Position numbers and translations under genes: made by a program. 64,000 nucleotides of DNA, from assembly GCF_042242105.1 (NCBI RefSeq), contig NC_092019.1:18893328-18957327 (forward strand), written 5' to 3'. How positions within the stretch are numbered: position 1 is the stretch's first letter; each line of letters starts with the position of its first letter. Origin of the DNA: Pempheris klunzingeri (Eukaryota > Chordata > Actinopteri > Acropomatiformes > Pempheridae). Below the pieces are notes generated by a model. That model did not search any database. It saw only the letters and a program-made list of their open reading frames with translations, and was not told where the DNA came from. This document shows positions 10,201 to 22,500 of the stretch, piece after piece.

Positions 10201-12706
10201 TTTTTTCTAATATTTTGTTCAACCCATGGGGTCACAAAAAAACATAAATAAACAATAAAACAGGGTAAGAACACTCCTCACTGAGCTGTGACAACAATCT
10301 AAACCCACTCTGATGTTTGCATGCAGATAAATAAAATACTGAGCGTGTAGGTTTTTAACTCACAGCTGATGGAGATGTTTACTGGCTCACTCTTGTCGTC
10401 ACTGACAGGATTGAAAACTTGACAACTAAACTGTCCCTCGTCATAGCGGGTCACATTGGTTATAGTGAGATTGGCGCCTCCATCAGTGAGCTGAACTCTG
10501 TCACTTTGTGTAACCTCAGAGCTGCCGTTCAGCCAGTGGAAAGATGGAGAGGATCCAGAGGAGGAGCAGGACAGACGGACAGAGCTGTTGAACTCCACCA
10601 AGTCTGTGCTGCTGAGAGTTACTATCACATCAGAGATTCGTGCTGTGGACGACAAAAAGGTGTGTTTTTGGTGGTCACTCTTTAGAATCAGATTTCAATA
10701 AAATGCAGTCCAATTTAGCACCAGTTAGTGTGTATGCCTTTGAAACTCCCATCAATGTCTCTCTAATACAGACTATACACAGCAAACTGTGCCATCTAGT
10801 ACAGAACATGTCCCTGCCTCTGTTCAAAGATGGCGTATTATGATTTAATACAACCGTCTGTTGTCACCTGTGATGACAACTGATTAAACTCCATCACTGA
10901 TGAAGTCAATGAGATGCAGTTTGAAAGAGCTGGAAATTATTAGTTACACTTTTCATACTTTTTTTGTACAAGTTGCTTTAAAGGAACCTAAAAAACACAG
11001 TTTTGAATGACTGATTTGAATTTGAGTTGACTGTCTTTTATTGATCATGTTTTTGTTAAACTGAGAGTCTATTTGCATGACGGCCACTATTTGGCTATTC
11101 AAACCCAGTCTGCAGTATAAAGAACAACAAATTCCTCAGATGAATGTGGCTGTGGGGGCAGAGTCCTATTGAATCCCATATGAGTCCAGCTGTTAAGATT
11201 GATACATTTATTTGTAGACTGAGTGAACTTATATATTTCAGGTTTCTTCTGTTATGATCAGTTTTCAGTCGCAGTTTGCTTTGGTTTAGGCACCAAAACT
11301 ACTTGGTTTGGGTTAAAATAATGAGTCAAATTCAAATATAAAAGGCGAGGTACATTAAACACAGCATATACTGTTTCCAAATTGCACCAGGTTTGAATAC
11401 AATTTTTGGCTGAAACAATATGTATTTCTTGCTCAACTGTTGTGAATAATGTCCATTCAGCATTATAGGAGATTCAACATGTGAAACATGTGCTCACCGT
11501 ATACGGCCAGTGTCGTGGTCCCAGAGATCTCTTCTGTTCCCTGTGGTGTGATGATAATTGTGTATTTTCCACTGTCATTTAAAGCCAGATTTCTGAGCTC
11601 CAGAGATGCAGTAGATGGGAAGAAAGTGATCCTGCCTTCATACCCTGGACTAGTTATGTTGACAATATTTGCGGTGATTATATTTTTAGCACCAAATTTC
11701 CAGTTTGCTGTTACAAATGGTTTTTCTGTTGGAGGCAGTGATGTGTTGAACATCACCATCTCTCCCACAGTTGCATTCAGGGGACCGTCTGGCAACAAAC
11801 CAGATCCTCTGGTTAAACCTGGGGGAGACAATATGGGCCACTGCGATGATGAGACAAAACAAACAACACAAAACATAACCTGTTGCACACAGAAGGCTCG
11901 TCACTCTTGTCTTAGCCCAGCTGTAGCTTTGGGTTTCTTCCCTAAATTCCAAATGACTGCAAACAGAAACAACACATCTGAATAAAGTTAAGGTGACTGT
12001 CAAATTGCTTTACACAGCAGGGTGTCAAAAATATGTGTGTGACCTCTTCAACCCTTACGTAAGGGTCTTCTAAGTGTCTTCTCACTGATAGAAAATAATG
12101 ATCATACCAACAGGGGAACTAATTTTCTGAGAGAGTCTCAGAGGTACTTCACTTTCTGCATGCTTAATGATTATCTCTGCTTCATGAGTACATTATCTAT
12201 TAGTAAATATTTTTTTGGACTGACTTCTGTCTTTTGTGATAGGCTTCTACGTAGAATATATTCAGACACTTGTTCTAATGCAATATTAATCACAAAATAG
12301 TATGTTGCCATTGCGTGTGCAGTGGACTCACGTTGTGTGAGTTAGGAAAAGACATCATTTGATTTTAGTCAATTATTCATCAAACAAAATATAGTTCCAT
12401 GATACAAAAAAGTCTGAGGTGTCATGTTATACTACGCTAAATGTGGACATCTATCAGTGATATCACTCTATTTGAGAAGCTCAAACCACCTTACATGCAA
12501 GTGTAAAAGGCTGAACTACCCATTTACAGTACCATTATACCGGCAAAAGCAAAACAGGGGGGGTGTAATCTGACACTGTAAAGCATCAATAATTGGTGGT
12601 CACAAATCAAGAAACAAGTCTAAAAATACTTGCTTTTTTTATCATTTGGTAAGAGCTCACCTGAGATGACTCCCAGGATGATGAAGCATATCACAGCTAT
12701 TTCCAT
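7247..12706 (-). CDS. CEACAM-like transmembrane receptor, five Ig domains, YEN-motif tail
   Basis: Nine exons: 12661-12706 (leader [15 protein letters not shown]), 11498-11818 (cysteine-free V-like domain), 10364-10642, 9687-9953, 9005-9259 and 8632-8883 (four C2-like domains), 7847-7955 (membrane segment, about residues 482-505), 7446-7483 and 7247-7299 (tail). All phases agree and the product is 539 residues. Two junctions create a Tyr-Gly-Pro linker, as in mammalian CEACAMs. The tail ends [14 protein letters not shown], with Tyr529 and Tyr536 in YxN contexts known to suit GRB2-type SH2 domains; there is no ITIM and the spacing does not fit an ITAM. The membrane segment has no charged residue. 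Exons 2-6 with their introns are near-identical, inverted, to those of the gene at 16541-26110. A surface adhesion/recognition receptor is inferred, with signalling unlike its ITIM-bearing twin. Confidence 0.85.
8460..8585 (+). repeat. Dispersed teleost repeat tail ending in ATGG repeats
   Basis: Sequence around the phrases CAGTCCAGGGCGTAACC and GGGATTGGCTCCAGCC, ending in GACAATGGATGGATGG, resembles a very common fish repeat 3' tail, probably LINE-related. It lies in intron 6 of the minus-strand receptor gene, just outside the end of the inverted-repeat arm at about 8607. Confidence 0.55.
8607..11830 (-). repeat. Left arm of a gene-sized inverted duplication
   Basis: Read on the minus strand, this block matches 16939-23317 on the plus strand almost base for base through exons and introns. 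It spans exons 2-6 of the receptor gene. The inner edge falls 12 bases upstream of exon 2 (shared TGTCTCCCCCAG), and the outer edge about 25 bases past the exon 6 donor. Exon 2 differs from its partner at 5 of 321 bases and exon 3 at 1 of 279, counted by eye. The arm lacks one exon pair and the 1.5 kb insertion present in the right arm. Confidence 0.9.
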
Positions 12707-13984
12707 TTCATCTGCAGTATCCCGTACGACTGGAGAAAAGAGCAATCACACTTGTAATAGAGGATGGTAGTACAAGGAAGTACTGCACGCATGGGATTTT
12801 CCCATCATCATACCTCTGAAGGCTCAACAACTCCACTCAGTTGATCATTAATGGTAAGCATGACAAACTTCTGATGGATTACCATCTATCATATCCATGG
12901 TGTTCAGACTATGAGTCCAAATGACTCATAGTCTTTGCCTCTATACCATCAACAGGTCACAGTTCTCATTCATCCTGTGAAATCTCAAAATCTACTTGAT
13001 GACTTGTTCAAAGAGTCATGCTTCTTTTTTCTGAACAATTAAAGACAAGTTTGAAAGACACTGCTGATACAATTGAACTGATAAAAGTTTGTTAAAGGTC
13101 CTGGGCGAAGTTGATTGCATTGCAGCAGCATCCAACTGATGCATGTTGAATCAGAAATCACCCCCCCTATTTCTTTTTCTTCTTCTTCTCAGAGTCATAA
13201 CTAAGTCAACACACAGATTAATCTAGCGGCTCCATGACATCATTACATTACCTCCTGTTTACATTACCATTAGCTGGTTAGCTTAGCTTAGCACAACTTG
13301 AGATAGTTGGCTTTGAAATTGTAAACTTTATCTTTAAGAAGTCATTTGAATTAGTGTCTCTTTAATAGAGCACAAGGCTAGTCTAGTAGAAGACTTAACT
13401 TCTGCGTGGCTCAATTTACCCCTCATCAGGGGCTGAGCTAAGTTGAACCAAAAGCTTTCATTTGGAAAGTCATATTTCCACTGTAACTGTTTTGTTTTTT
13501 TTTATATCCAAAGTGATTATTCCCATGGATGCACCACATTCTACGATATATGTACACATTTTGCCCCTACTTTAAAGATGCCTCAAGAAAAAACGTAACG
13601 TAATATCAATTGCAACAGTAAAATATGTGTTAAATTTAGTTCCAGCTCTTCATCTGAGCTGTGTGACATTTACACTGAATGAATATCAAATACCAGCACT
13701 CCATGCTCTTTATGGCCACACAATGAAAATATTCTAGATGACCTTTGCATCCTTTTAGAATTTCCTTCAAACTCATCCTGACACTTTCAGTGTCTTTAGA
13801 AAAGAAGGAACTCTCCAGTGCTCTCAGTGTGTCTATGTGGGGTGAGAGTGGTTTGGTCTCCTAGCTGATAGCTTTGCCATCATCCCCTCTCTCCCACCAC
13901 CTCCACTGGATCAAGGGGGCAGCCCAGGACAGAGCTGGCCTGTCCTGTTGGGGTGTGGTTACAGCTGCAGGTATCTTCATGAAG
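12707..13984. other. Spacer between the head-to-head receptors, left part
   Basis: This is the presumed promoter region of the minus-strand receptor. It includes an 11-base perfect hairpin at 12906-12934 that contains an AP-1-type TGACTCA site. Around 13260-13300 is a GCTGGTTAGCTTAGC-like patch common in dispersed fish repeats. No gene is seen. Confidence 0.35.
12906..12934. promoter_or_regulatory. Hairpin with an AP-1-type site upstream of the minus-strand receptor
   Basis: AGACTATGAGT and ACTCATAGTCT form a perfect 11-base inverted repeat around a 7-base loop. TGACTCA at 12923-12929 matches the AP-1 consensus and spans the junction of loop and right arm. It lies about 200-230 bases upstream of the start codon at 12706. 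A regulatory role is inference only. Confidence 0.3.
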
Positions 13985-15672
13985 GCTTCAGCTGCCAGAT
14001 GAGCTGAACGAGTTCTACGCCCACTTCGACGCACTCAACACTGACCGACGCAGAGAGATTACACCAACAGAGGCAGCGCAGAGCTCCTCTCTCACTGTCA
14101 TCAGCTGAGGTGTGTAAAGTTCTCAGCAAGACTAACCCCCGGAAAGCAGCAGGCCCTGACAACATCCCTGGCCGAGTTCTGAGCGTCTGCTCCTCAGAGC
14201 TGGCGGAAGTGTTTACGGACATCTTTAACCTGTCCCTCGTTCACTCATCTGTGCCTACCTGTTTCAAATCCACCACCATAGTGCCCCTCCCCAAGAAAAA
14301 AACAGTTACCTGCCTGAATGACTATCGTCCCATTGCACTCACCTCAGTTGTGATGAAGTGCTTTGAGAAAATAGTAATGACACACATAAAGAAGGCCGTC
14401 CCGGACACACTGGACCCCCTGCAATTCGCCTATCGTCAGAACCGCTCCACCGACGATGCCGTCAACACAGTCATCCACACAGCCCTCACACACCTCGAAA
14501 AGAAGGACACTTAGGTCCGAATGCCGTTTATTGACTACAGCTCAGCATTCAACACGGTCATCCCAAGTAGACTGGCTGAGAAACTGCTCACCCTCGGACT
14601 AACACCCCTCCTCTGCAACTGGGTACTGGACTTCCTCACAGACAGACCCCAGAAAGTCAAGGTTGGCAACAGGTCATCAGGCACAAGAACAGTGAGTGAG
14701 CCCTCTCCTGTTCACCCTCTTCACCCATGACTGCATCTCCTCCCAGGATGACGCCACCATCATCAAGTTTGCTGATGACACGACAGTCATTGGCCTGATC
14801 ACCGGTGGAGAAGAGGCAGGCTAGAGGGAAGAGGTGGCTCAGCTGGTATCCTGGTGCCATGAAAATAATCTCTCTTTAAATGCTGAGAAGACTAAAGAGA
14901 TGATCATTGATCCGAGGCAGCGGGTCTGAGGTGGAGAGGGTGAAAACCTTCAAACTCCTTGGCACTCACATCAGTGAAGACCTCAAATGGACTCACAACA
15001 CACAGCACATCATCAGGAAGGCTCAACAGAGACTGTACTTCTTAAGGAAGCTGAGAAAATTCGGTCTGCCCACCAAACTTCTCAGCAACTTCTACAGATG
15101 TACAGTGGAGAGCATCCTGACCAACTCCATCACAGTATGGTATGGGAACTGTACCATACAGGAGAGGAAGGCTCTCCAGCGTGTCATTAAAACCACACAG
15201 TACATCTGCGGAGCAGCCTTCACACCACTCCATCACATATACGACAGCCGTGCCACAAAGAGGGCACAGAACATTATCAGAGACAGCACACACCCACAAC
15301 ACACACTCTTCACACTCCTTCCATCTGGCAGACACTACAGGAGCGCCACCGCCAGAACAACAAGACTGAAAAACAGCTTCCATCCACAGGCCATCAGGCT
15401 CTTAAATAAATACATATAACCTGTCATAAGCTGTGAACCACACTACCTCTGCAACCATAAATACTTGTATACTTTTTGCACACTATATTTGCACTATCCT
15501 TTTAAATTATTCTTCTGTACATTGCCCTCTTTTTTTATATTTATAATTGTTTTTCTATTTTTTATTCTTGTGTCTATGTGGAGGGAAACGAACAAAGTAA
15601 GAATTTCATTGCTCAGTGTCACCATCGCGTTCTTACTGTGCACATGACAAATAAACATCTTGAATCTTGAAG
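13985..15672 (+). mobile_element. 3' fragment of an L2/CR1-type LINE, decayed
   Basis: Reverse-transcriptase and C-terminal regions are visible in several frames: [13 protein letters not shown] and [18 protein letters not shown] (14110-14514), [14 protein letters not shown] (14521-14730), the catalytic FADD at 14768-14779 in another frame, and a C-terminal part (14907-15419) with KAQQRLYFLRKL and LLPSGRHYRSA. A TAG at 14512-14514 and frame changes break the coding sequence. The 3' end at about 15672 is a short TTGAATC-type repeat after AATAAA, as in L2 elements. The 5' part is missing. It inserted in the spacer between the two inverted receptor genes. Confidence 0.85.
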
Positions 15673-16540
15673 CTACAAGATTTGAGGTGGATCGGATGAC
15701 ACCAAAAAATGGCCCAAAATGTACCAAATTTGGATATATAATGGAAAACGCTGGGCTTCCTGTGCTCTTGACGGTATAGCCTCAAGAGGCTTTTTTGCAG
15801 GTCTGGATGTGATGCACGTGCTCATCAAATTTCATCTTTCTAGGTCAAAGTACTGGGAAGGGCTTCAACTTTGAAATCATTCAGGGGGTGCTATTGAGCG
15901 AAAAAATATAACATTTTTCACCGGCCCTGACAAGTTTGCCAATTTTCATGAGTTTTTGATTATCCCTTGCACCTACTACAACTACTACTACTACAAATAA
16001 TAATGATAATAACTCTTTGAATTACAATAGGCACTAAAATAATGCAATAACTGTGAAATCTTCAGGCTTTTACTTGCTGGATTCATAGTTTAATTCAGCA
16101 GTCAATTAGTCTGGTTAAAGTTCAGCACAGATCCCCACCAACTAACTGTCTAATTATATGGGCATTGTTTTTTGCTGCATAATCATCAATATGGTCATTT
16201 TGAGCTACAGGCTTTTGAAGGTGCCTTAATCAACCAGTGTGAAAGTTAAGTCGCCTAAACAAAGTTTCCTAAATAATTACATTTTCCTTTGGGATTATTA
16301 AAACCACAATAGGTGACACATCTGTTGATCATTCACACCAGCATGACAGCACAAACACAAGTCCACCACAGGGGGGCAGAATCAGCGCCTTCATCTCATT
16401 ATGCCTTTAAAACTCAGCACGCAGACAGCTCCACATTTACTGAGTGATATAAGGAGAGCTGCCTCAGGCTCGCATTCATTTGGACACTCACCGTTTATGG
16501 ATGATCTTTGCTGCTCTTTGCATCTCACGAAGAGAAATCA
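15673..16540. other. Spacer and promoter region of the plus-strand receptor
   Basis: AT-rich sequence with no coding evidence. The last 200 bases precede the start codon at 16541 and contain a TATA-like element at 16446-16454. Confidence 0.3.
16446..16454 (+). promoter_or_regulatory. TATA-like element of the plus-strand receptor
   Basis: GATATAAGG lies about 90 bases before the start codon at 16541, a distance that fits a TATA box with a 5' untranslated leader of roughly 60 bases. Confidence 0.35.
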
Positions 16541-19500
16541 ATGGATGTATTACCCTTGCTTTGTATCGTCTCGGTGGCTTTCACGGGTAAGAAAGAAGTT
16601 TTAACTTCGCCTGTCATCATCGTCTGCAACTTGAAAAGTCAATGATGAAGGAGCAGATGGTTTTCTTATACTTCCTTATACTGTGCTGGTTCCCTGTTGT
16701 GATTGATCTGATCTCTTGATAACTGGGTCACTGTGTTACACTTGATTTCCATAATTAGATAAGCTTCAAATATTTATAATTAACTGTTTCTTGCTGTTTA
16801 ATAAACAGACATCCATATCAGGGTAATATGAAAATAGATGACAACTACTGCCTGGCTGCGCTCATCAGTTTTTTGTGCAAATATATTAAGATACATTGAG
16901 TATGTTGGGTACATTGTGATTGTCCTTCTCAAACCCGCTGTCTCCCCCAGGTTTAACCAGAGGATCTGGTTTGTTGCCAGACGGTCCCCTGAATGCAACT
17001 GTGGGAGAGACGGTGATGTTCAACACATCACTGCCTCCAACAGAAAAACCATTTGTAACAGCAAACTGGAAATTTGGTGCTAAAAATATAATCACCGCAA
17101 ATATTGTCAACACAACTGGTCCAGGGTATGAAGGCAGGATCACTTTCTTCCCATCTACTGCATCTCTGGAGCTCAGAAATCTGGCTTTAAATGACAGTGG
17201 AAAATACACAATTAACATCACACCACAGGGAACAGAAGAGATCTCTGGGATCACGACACTGGCCGTATACGGTGAGCACATGTTTCACATGTTGAATCTC
17301 CTATAATGCTGAATGGACATTATTCACAACAGTTGAGAAAGAAATACATATTGTTGCTATGCAAATAATTATATTTTATACTTTTATATTTGACTCATTA
17401 TTTTAACCCAAACCAAGTAGTTTTGGTGCCTAAACCAAAGCAAACTGCGACTGAAAACTGATCATAACAGAAGAAACCTGAAATATATAAGTTCACTCAG
17501 TCTACAAATAAATGTATCAATCTTAACAGCTGGACTCATATGGGATTCAATAGGACTCTGCCCCCACAGCCACATTCATCTGAGGAATTTGTTGTTCTTT
17601 ATACTGCAGACTGGGTTTGAATAGCCAAATAGTGGCCGTCATGCAAATAGACTCTCAGTTTAACAAAAACATGATCAATAAAAGACAGTCAACTCAAATT
17701 CAAATCAGTCATTCAAAACCGTGTTTTTTAGGTTCCTTTAAAGCAACTTGTACAAAAAAAGTATGAAAAGTGTAACTAATAATTTCCAGCTCTTTCAAAC
17801 TGCATCTCATTGACTTCATCAGTGATGGAGTTTATTCAGTTGTCATCACAGGTGACAACAGACGGTTGTATTAAATCATAATACGCCATCTTTGAACAGA
17901 GGCAGGGACATGTTCTGTACTAGATGGCACAGTTTGCTGTGTATAGTCTGTATTAGAGAGACATTGATGGGAGTTTCAAAGGCATACACATTAACTGGTG
18001 CTAAATTGGACTGCATTTTATTGAAATCTGATTCTAAAGAGTGACCACCAAAAACACACCTTTTTGTCGTCCACAGCACGAATCTCTGATGTGATAGTAA
18101 CTCTCAGCAGCACAGACTTGGTGGAGTTCAACAGCTCTGTCCGTCTGTCCTGCTCCTCCTCTGGATCCTCTCCATCTTTCCACTGGCTGAACGGCAGCTC
18201 TGAGGTTACACAAAGTGACAGAGTTCAGCTCACTGATGGAGGCGCCAATCTCACTATAACCAATGTGACCCGCTATGACGAGGGACAGTTTAGTTGTCAA
18301 GCTTTCAATCCTGTCAGTGACGACAAGAGTGAGCCAGTAAACATCTCCATCAGCTGTGAGTTAAAAACCTACACGCTCAGTATTTTATTTATCTGCATGC
18401 AAACATCAGAGTGGGTTTAGATTGTTGTCACAGCTCAGTGAGGAGTGTTCTTACCCTGTTTTATTGTTTATTTATGTTTTTTTGTGACCCCATGGGTTGA
18501 ACAAAATATTAGAAAAAACATTTATCAAACTAATGAAATCCAGTATGTCACCAGGGTGTCAAATGCAGTAAATCACTATCAGTCAGTGTGTTTTGCTGTG
18601 CTCTATGACATTAAATACAGAATCTTTTTTATATACTTGATGTATAATGATGAAGTTGTGCATATTAATCCTCTCACACTGAGCTAAGCTGCATGCCATT
18701 TCCCTTTTTAGTTTTCATGCAACCAGCATGATTTGTTTTTCTGTTCATTTCTTGCCTACATTCAGACGGCCCAGAAAATGTTAATCTGACACTAGATCTC
18801 CCACAAGAATACTATGGAGAAGGGTCAGACGTCAGCCTGACGTGCTCAGCTGTCTCCACACCTTCTGCTCAGTTTTTGTGGTTTCTGAATGGAGAAAAAA
18901 AGTCTGATACTGGAACTGGATCAAAGCTCAGACTGACAGACATTCAGGAGAGTCAGAGTGGAAACTACAGCTGTCAGGCCTTTAACAGCAAAACTCTGAG
19001 ACATGAAACTTCTCAACCGGTAGCAATTTCTGTTCTGAGTAAGTCTGACTAAAAGATTTTGAAGAACATTGGAAGACGTGTGGATAAATAGATGGGGTTT
19101 AAGCATGTGCCTGTGATAAGTCTGTCTTAGATATAAAAAAAAGGAAGCTCTAAACATTTGTGGAACCAACAGAACAATACATACATACATTTAAAATCTC
19201 CTGCAGTTTTTGCTCGCACAAACACAACTGATCGGTCTTGGAATGAAAAATGTTTGAGGTCGTACCAAATTACTTTGTGGAGCGGTCAAGCGTGCAGCAA
19301 AAGTCTGGCAAACAAATATAACTGATAAACCTGTAAGATCAGCTGACAGTGAATAAGCATTGCACCAAGTACAAGGTATCGGATAGGATAAGATATAATG
19401 CTGCACAGTGAGCCGGACAACTAAGTTCATCCTGTCTGGTGTATGATCTGTGTTGTCTTTGATTAATTATTGTACAGTAATTTGGTGACTCTATGCCTCA

Positions 19501-22500
19501 CCAGTCTTGTAGTGTACAGATCATTGGACCACAACATAATTTATGCTATGATTCAGGCAGCTGCAGTGATGCAAGAATCATCTTCCTGAAAACACACATA
19601 TATGAGAAAAACTGTTCAGTGTATCAATTCAGGCAGATTCTGAGTCATGACTGCTAAAAGTAAAGTACATGTTCCTCAGTCATACTTTTGTTATTGCTGT
19701 CAGATTTCAGTGTGTCAAAACTAACTCAGTGTCAAACAGTCAGGTCTCAAGAGGCCAAACTGCACAGCTGACAAGTCCATGTCTCAAGTCCACATTTCTC
19801 CTGACTACATGCATTTGTCCAGCTCAATTACACACCTTGGACATTAGTAATATTGGCCGTTTTATCATTTTAATGGTACCGATTGAATTGGATAGTATCA
19901 TTGAAATGGGATTTATTCCCACTCCCTACATTGCTCTCCTCTATTGAACACTGTTCCCTTTGATTGGCAAGAAAGTGCCACCTTTCATCAAATCACTGTG
20001 TTTTTCACCCACAGCGCGTGTTGCCAATATTGTGGTAACTTTAAACACCACAGACTTGTTGGAGTTCAACAGCTCTGTCCGTCTGTCCTGCTCGTCCTCT
20101 GGATCATTCCCCTCTTTCCTCTGGCTGAACGGTAGCTCTGAGGTTACACAAAGTGACAGAGTTCAGCTCACTGATGGAGGCGCCAATCTCACTATAGTCA
20201 GTGTGACCCGCTATGACCAGGGACCGTTCAGGTGTCATGTGTTCAATCCTATCAATAATGGCACCAGTGATCCCGTAAACATCTCCATCAGCTGTGAGTT
20301 TCTAACCTGCTCGTGCACATCATATGCTTGCAGCTTTCACTATACTGCGTACGTGCAGCTTCATAGTTGCATCTGTGCGCTTCAAAGTTGATGAATGAGG
20401 CTTCACACCACGCTAAGTTGTATGTCACGTAGCATTTCTTTCAAACTGCTAACATTACTTTCTGGTGATTTTATTTTTGTTATTCACTCCCCACATACCG
20501 CGCACTGTAGATGGCCCAGAAAATGTTAATCTGACACTAGATCTCCCACAAGAATACTATGGAGAAGGGTCAAACATCAGACTGATGTGCTCAGCTGTAT
20601 CCACACCTTCTGCCCAGTTTATGTGGTTTCTTAATGGAGACTTGCTGAATGATACTGGACCAGAGCTCAGACTGATTAACATTCAGATGAGTCAAAGTGG
20701 AAACTACAGCTGTCAGGCCTTTAACAGCAAAACTCTGAGACATGAAACTTCTCAGCCTGCAGTTGTCTCTGTACTGGGTAAGTTGGAATTAAGACATTTG
20801 GCAGATATAGTAGTTAGAGGTCAGAAAGTTGGTATTTGAGCATCCACCTGCAATATCTGCAAAGGCATTAAATTAGTTTAAAAAAAAAGACATGCAAATC
20901 ATTACCATTGTGTACCATTAGGGATTGCAGTAAAATAACTGACAACAACAACTTTGAACTTAACATTTAATTGTTCAACCTTACAGGCAAAAGTAATCAC
21001 CATTACTATATTGATGATGGAACAGGTGACTAATTGCAACACAAACTAAATGACTCCTCGCTTCCCCGCTCCCAAGGACCTGTGCCACAGCAGATGCAGT
21101 CCAAACAGAATTGATTTATTAACAGCTAGCAACAGAAGCTTTCAGCTTCAGGGTAAGATCAGCCAAAACAATGAACAACACATCTTATGAAAAACATCAA
21201 CTAAATTTCCTAACTGAAGAAAAGAAAAGAAAAGAAAATTCAGGGCTCTTACCTGTCTCCCCAACAACCCCTACATCTACCTGGTGCTGCTTTTAGTTTA
21301 CGCTTACAATCACCACACTTTGAAGTCAACTTGAAAGACACAAGATGACGCATCAGGGTCCACTTGGGAGCTGAGAAGGAGTGGAGTTGTTCTCAACAGG
21401 TGCCATTTTAAAGTAGGCGCTATCAGGGCCTCAGCCAATCAGCAGCCACCACCTGCAACTCAGTACAACACTGGATAAACAGAACAGCACCACCCTCATG
21501 CAGGGAGGAAACACAACAAACAGTAATCCAAAAACACATAATGACCCAGGTCATAACACATCTCATAGTGATTTTAGAGAATTATCACTTAGCTCTAATG
21601 TTTTCCTCAGATCGATGTACTTATTAGCGTCTTTCAGCTCATTGTTTTGGTTTTCCGAATTCTCAACTTGACTCTCAAAGCATCGTTTTTGACATCAGAC
21701 AGCCATTTTCAGTAAAACCTACTGTAGGCTAACTGCCGACACCAAACAACAAACAGACAAAGTGACTAGCCGGTGATCATAGTGGAGCATTTAGTAGCTG
21801 AAGCACCACATATTTCCCTCTGGAATTGGTGGAGACCAAAACAGATCTAAAAGGAGAGTGAAGATTGGATTCACATTCACCACCTGGCCAGAAACACGGC
21901 TGGTGTGACCGTGTGACCTAAACATTGTTGGGGGTAATACATACAATAATATATTACCTTTGGTAGAAATAAAATAATATAACGCATAAGTAATAGAATT
22001 TCAGTTACATTATTACATTTACCGTGTTAACAATTTCCAAGCTCACCGTGGAGCCAATTTGCCCAATGAGGACCAGACAGAGCAGGAGAGATCCTTCCAC
22101 ACCGACCAACTGTTTACCTCTCAATGGTTTCACACCCTCTTGAATGCTCTCTTCAAATTTTTTTCAGCTTTCTCTTGAGGTAGTTGTTGCCGATATTTAA
22201 TCTTAGATGGAATTTATCACCTGCTTGTGGCTGCCTGCCCATATGCTGCCACTGACCCTAAATAGCCACCTGTTTCCTAACAAGTTTGCCACATCAACTT
22301 AAACAGTAGTTAAGTGTTAATGTTGTGTTTTATCTCAGGTTTAAGGATTTTATGCTCCATTAACACATTACATGGTGAAGGTCATGAGTGAAACTGATGA
22401 AATTGATGACGGCTTTAGGTTAAGTATGGGTTATGTAGGTTTTAGTGGAACTCCGTTACTCAGTGTGTGAATTGACACACTATCTTCAGTCGATCTAAGA

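Noticed and set aside
11488-11985. Plus-strand open frame of 165 codons
   Set aside because: It is the antisense shadow of the N-domain exon at 11498-11818; the minus-strand frame has phases, cysteine-free V fold motifs and a leader.
14110-15419. Host gene with reverse-transcriptase-like frames
   Set aside because: The frames belong to one decayed L2/CR1-type LINE with stops, frame changes and a typical 3' tail.
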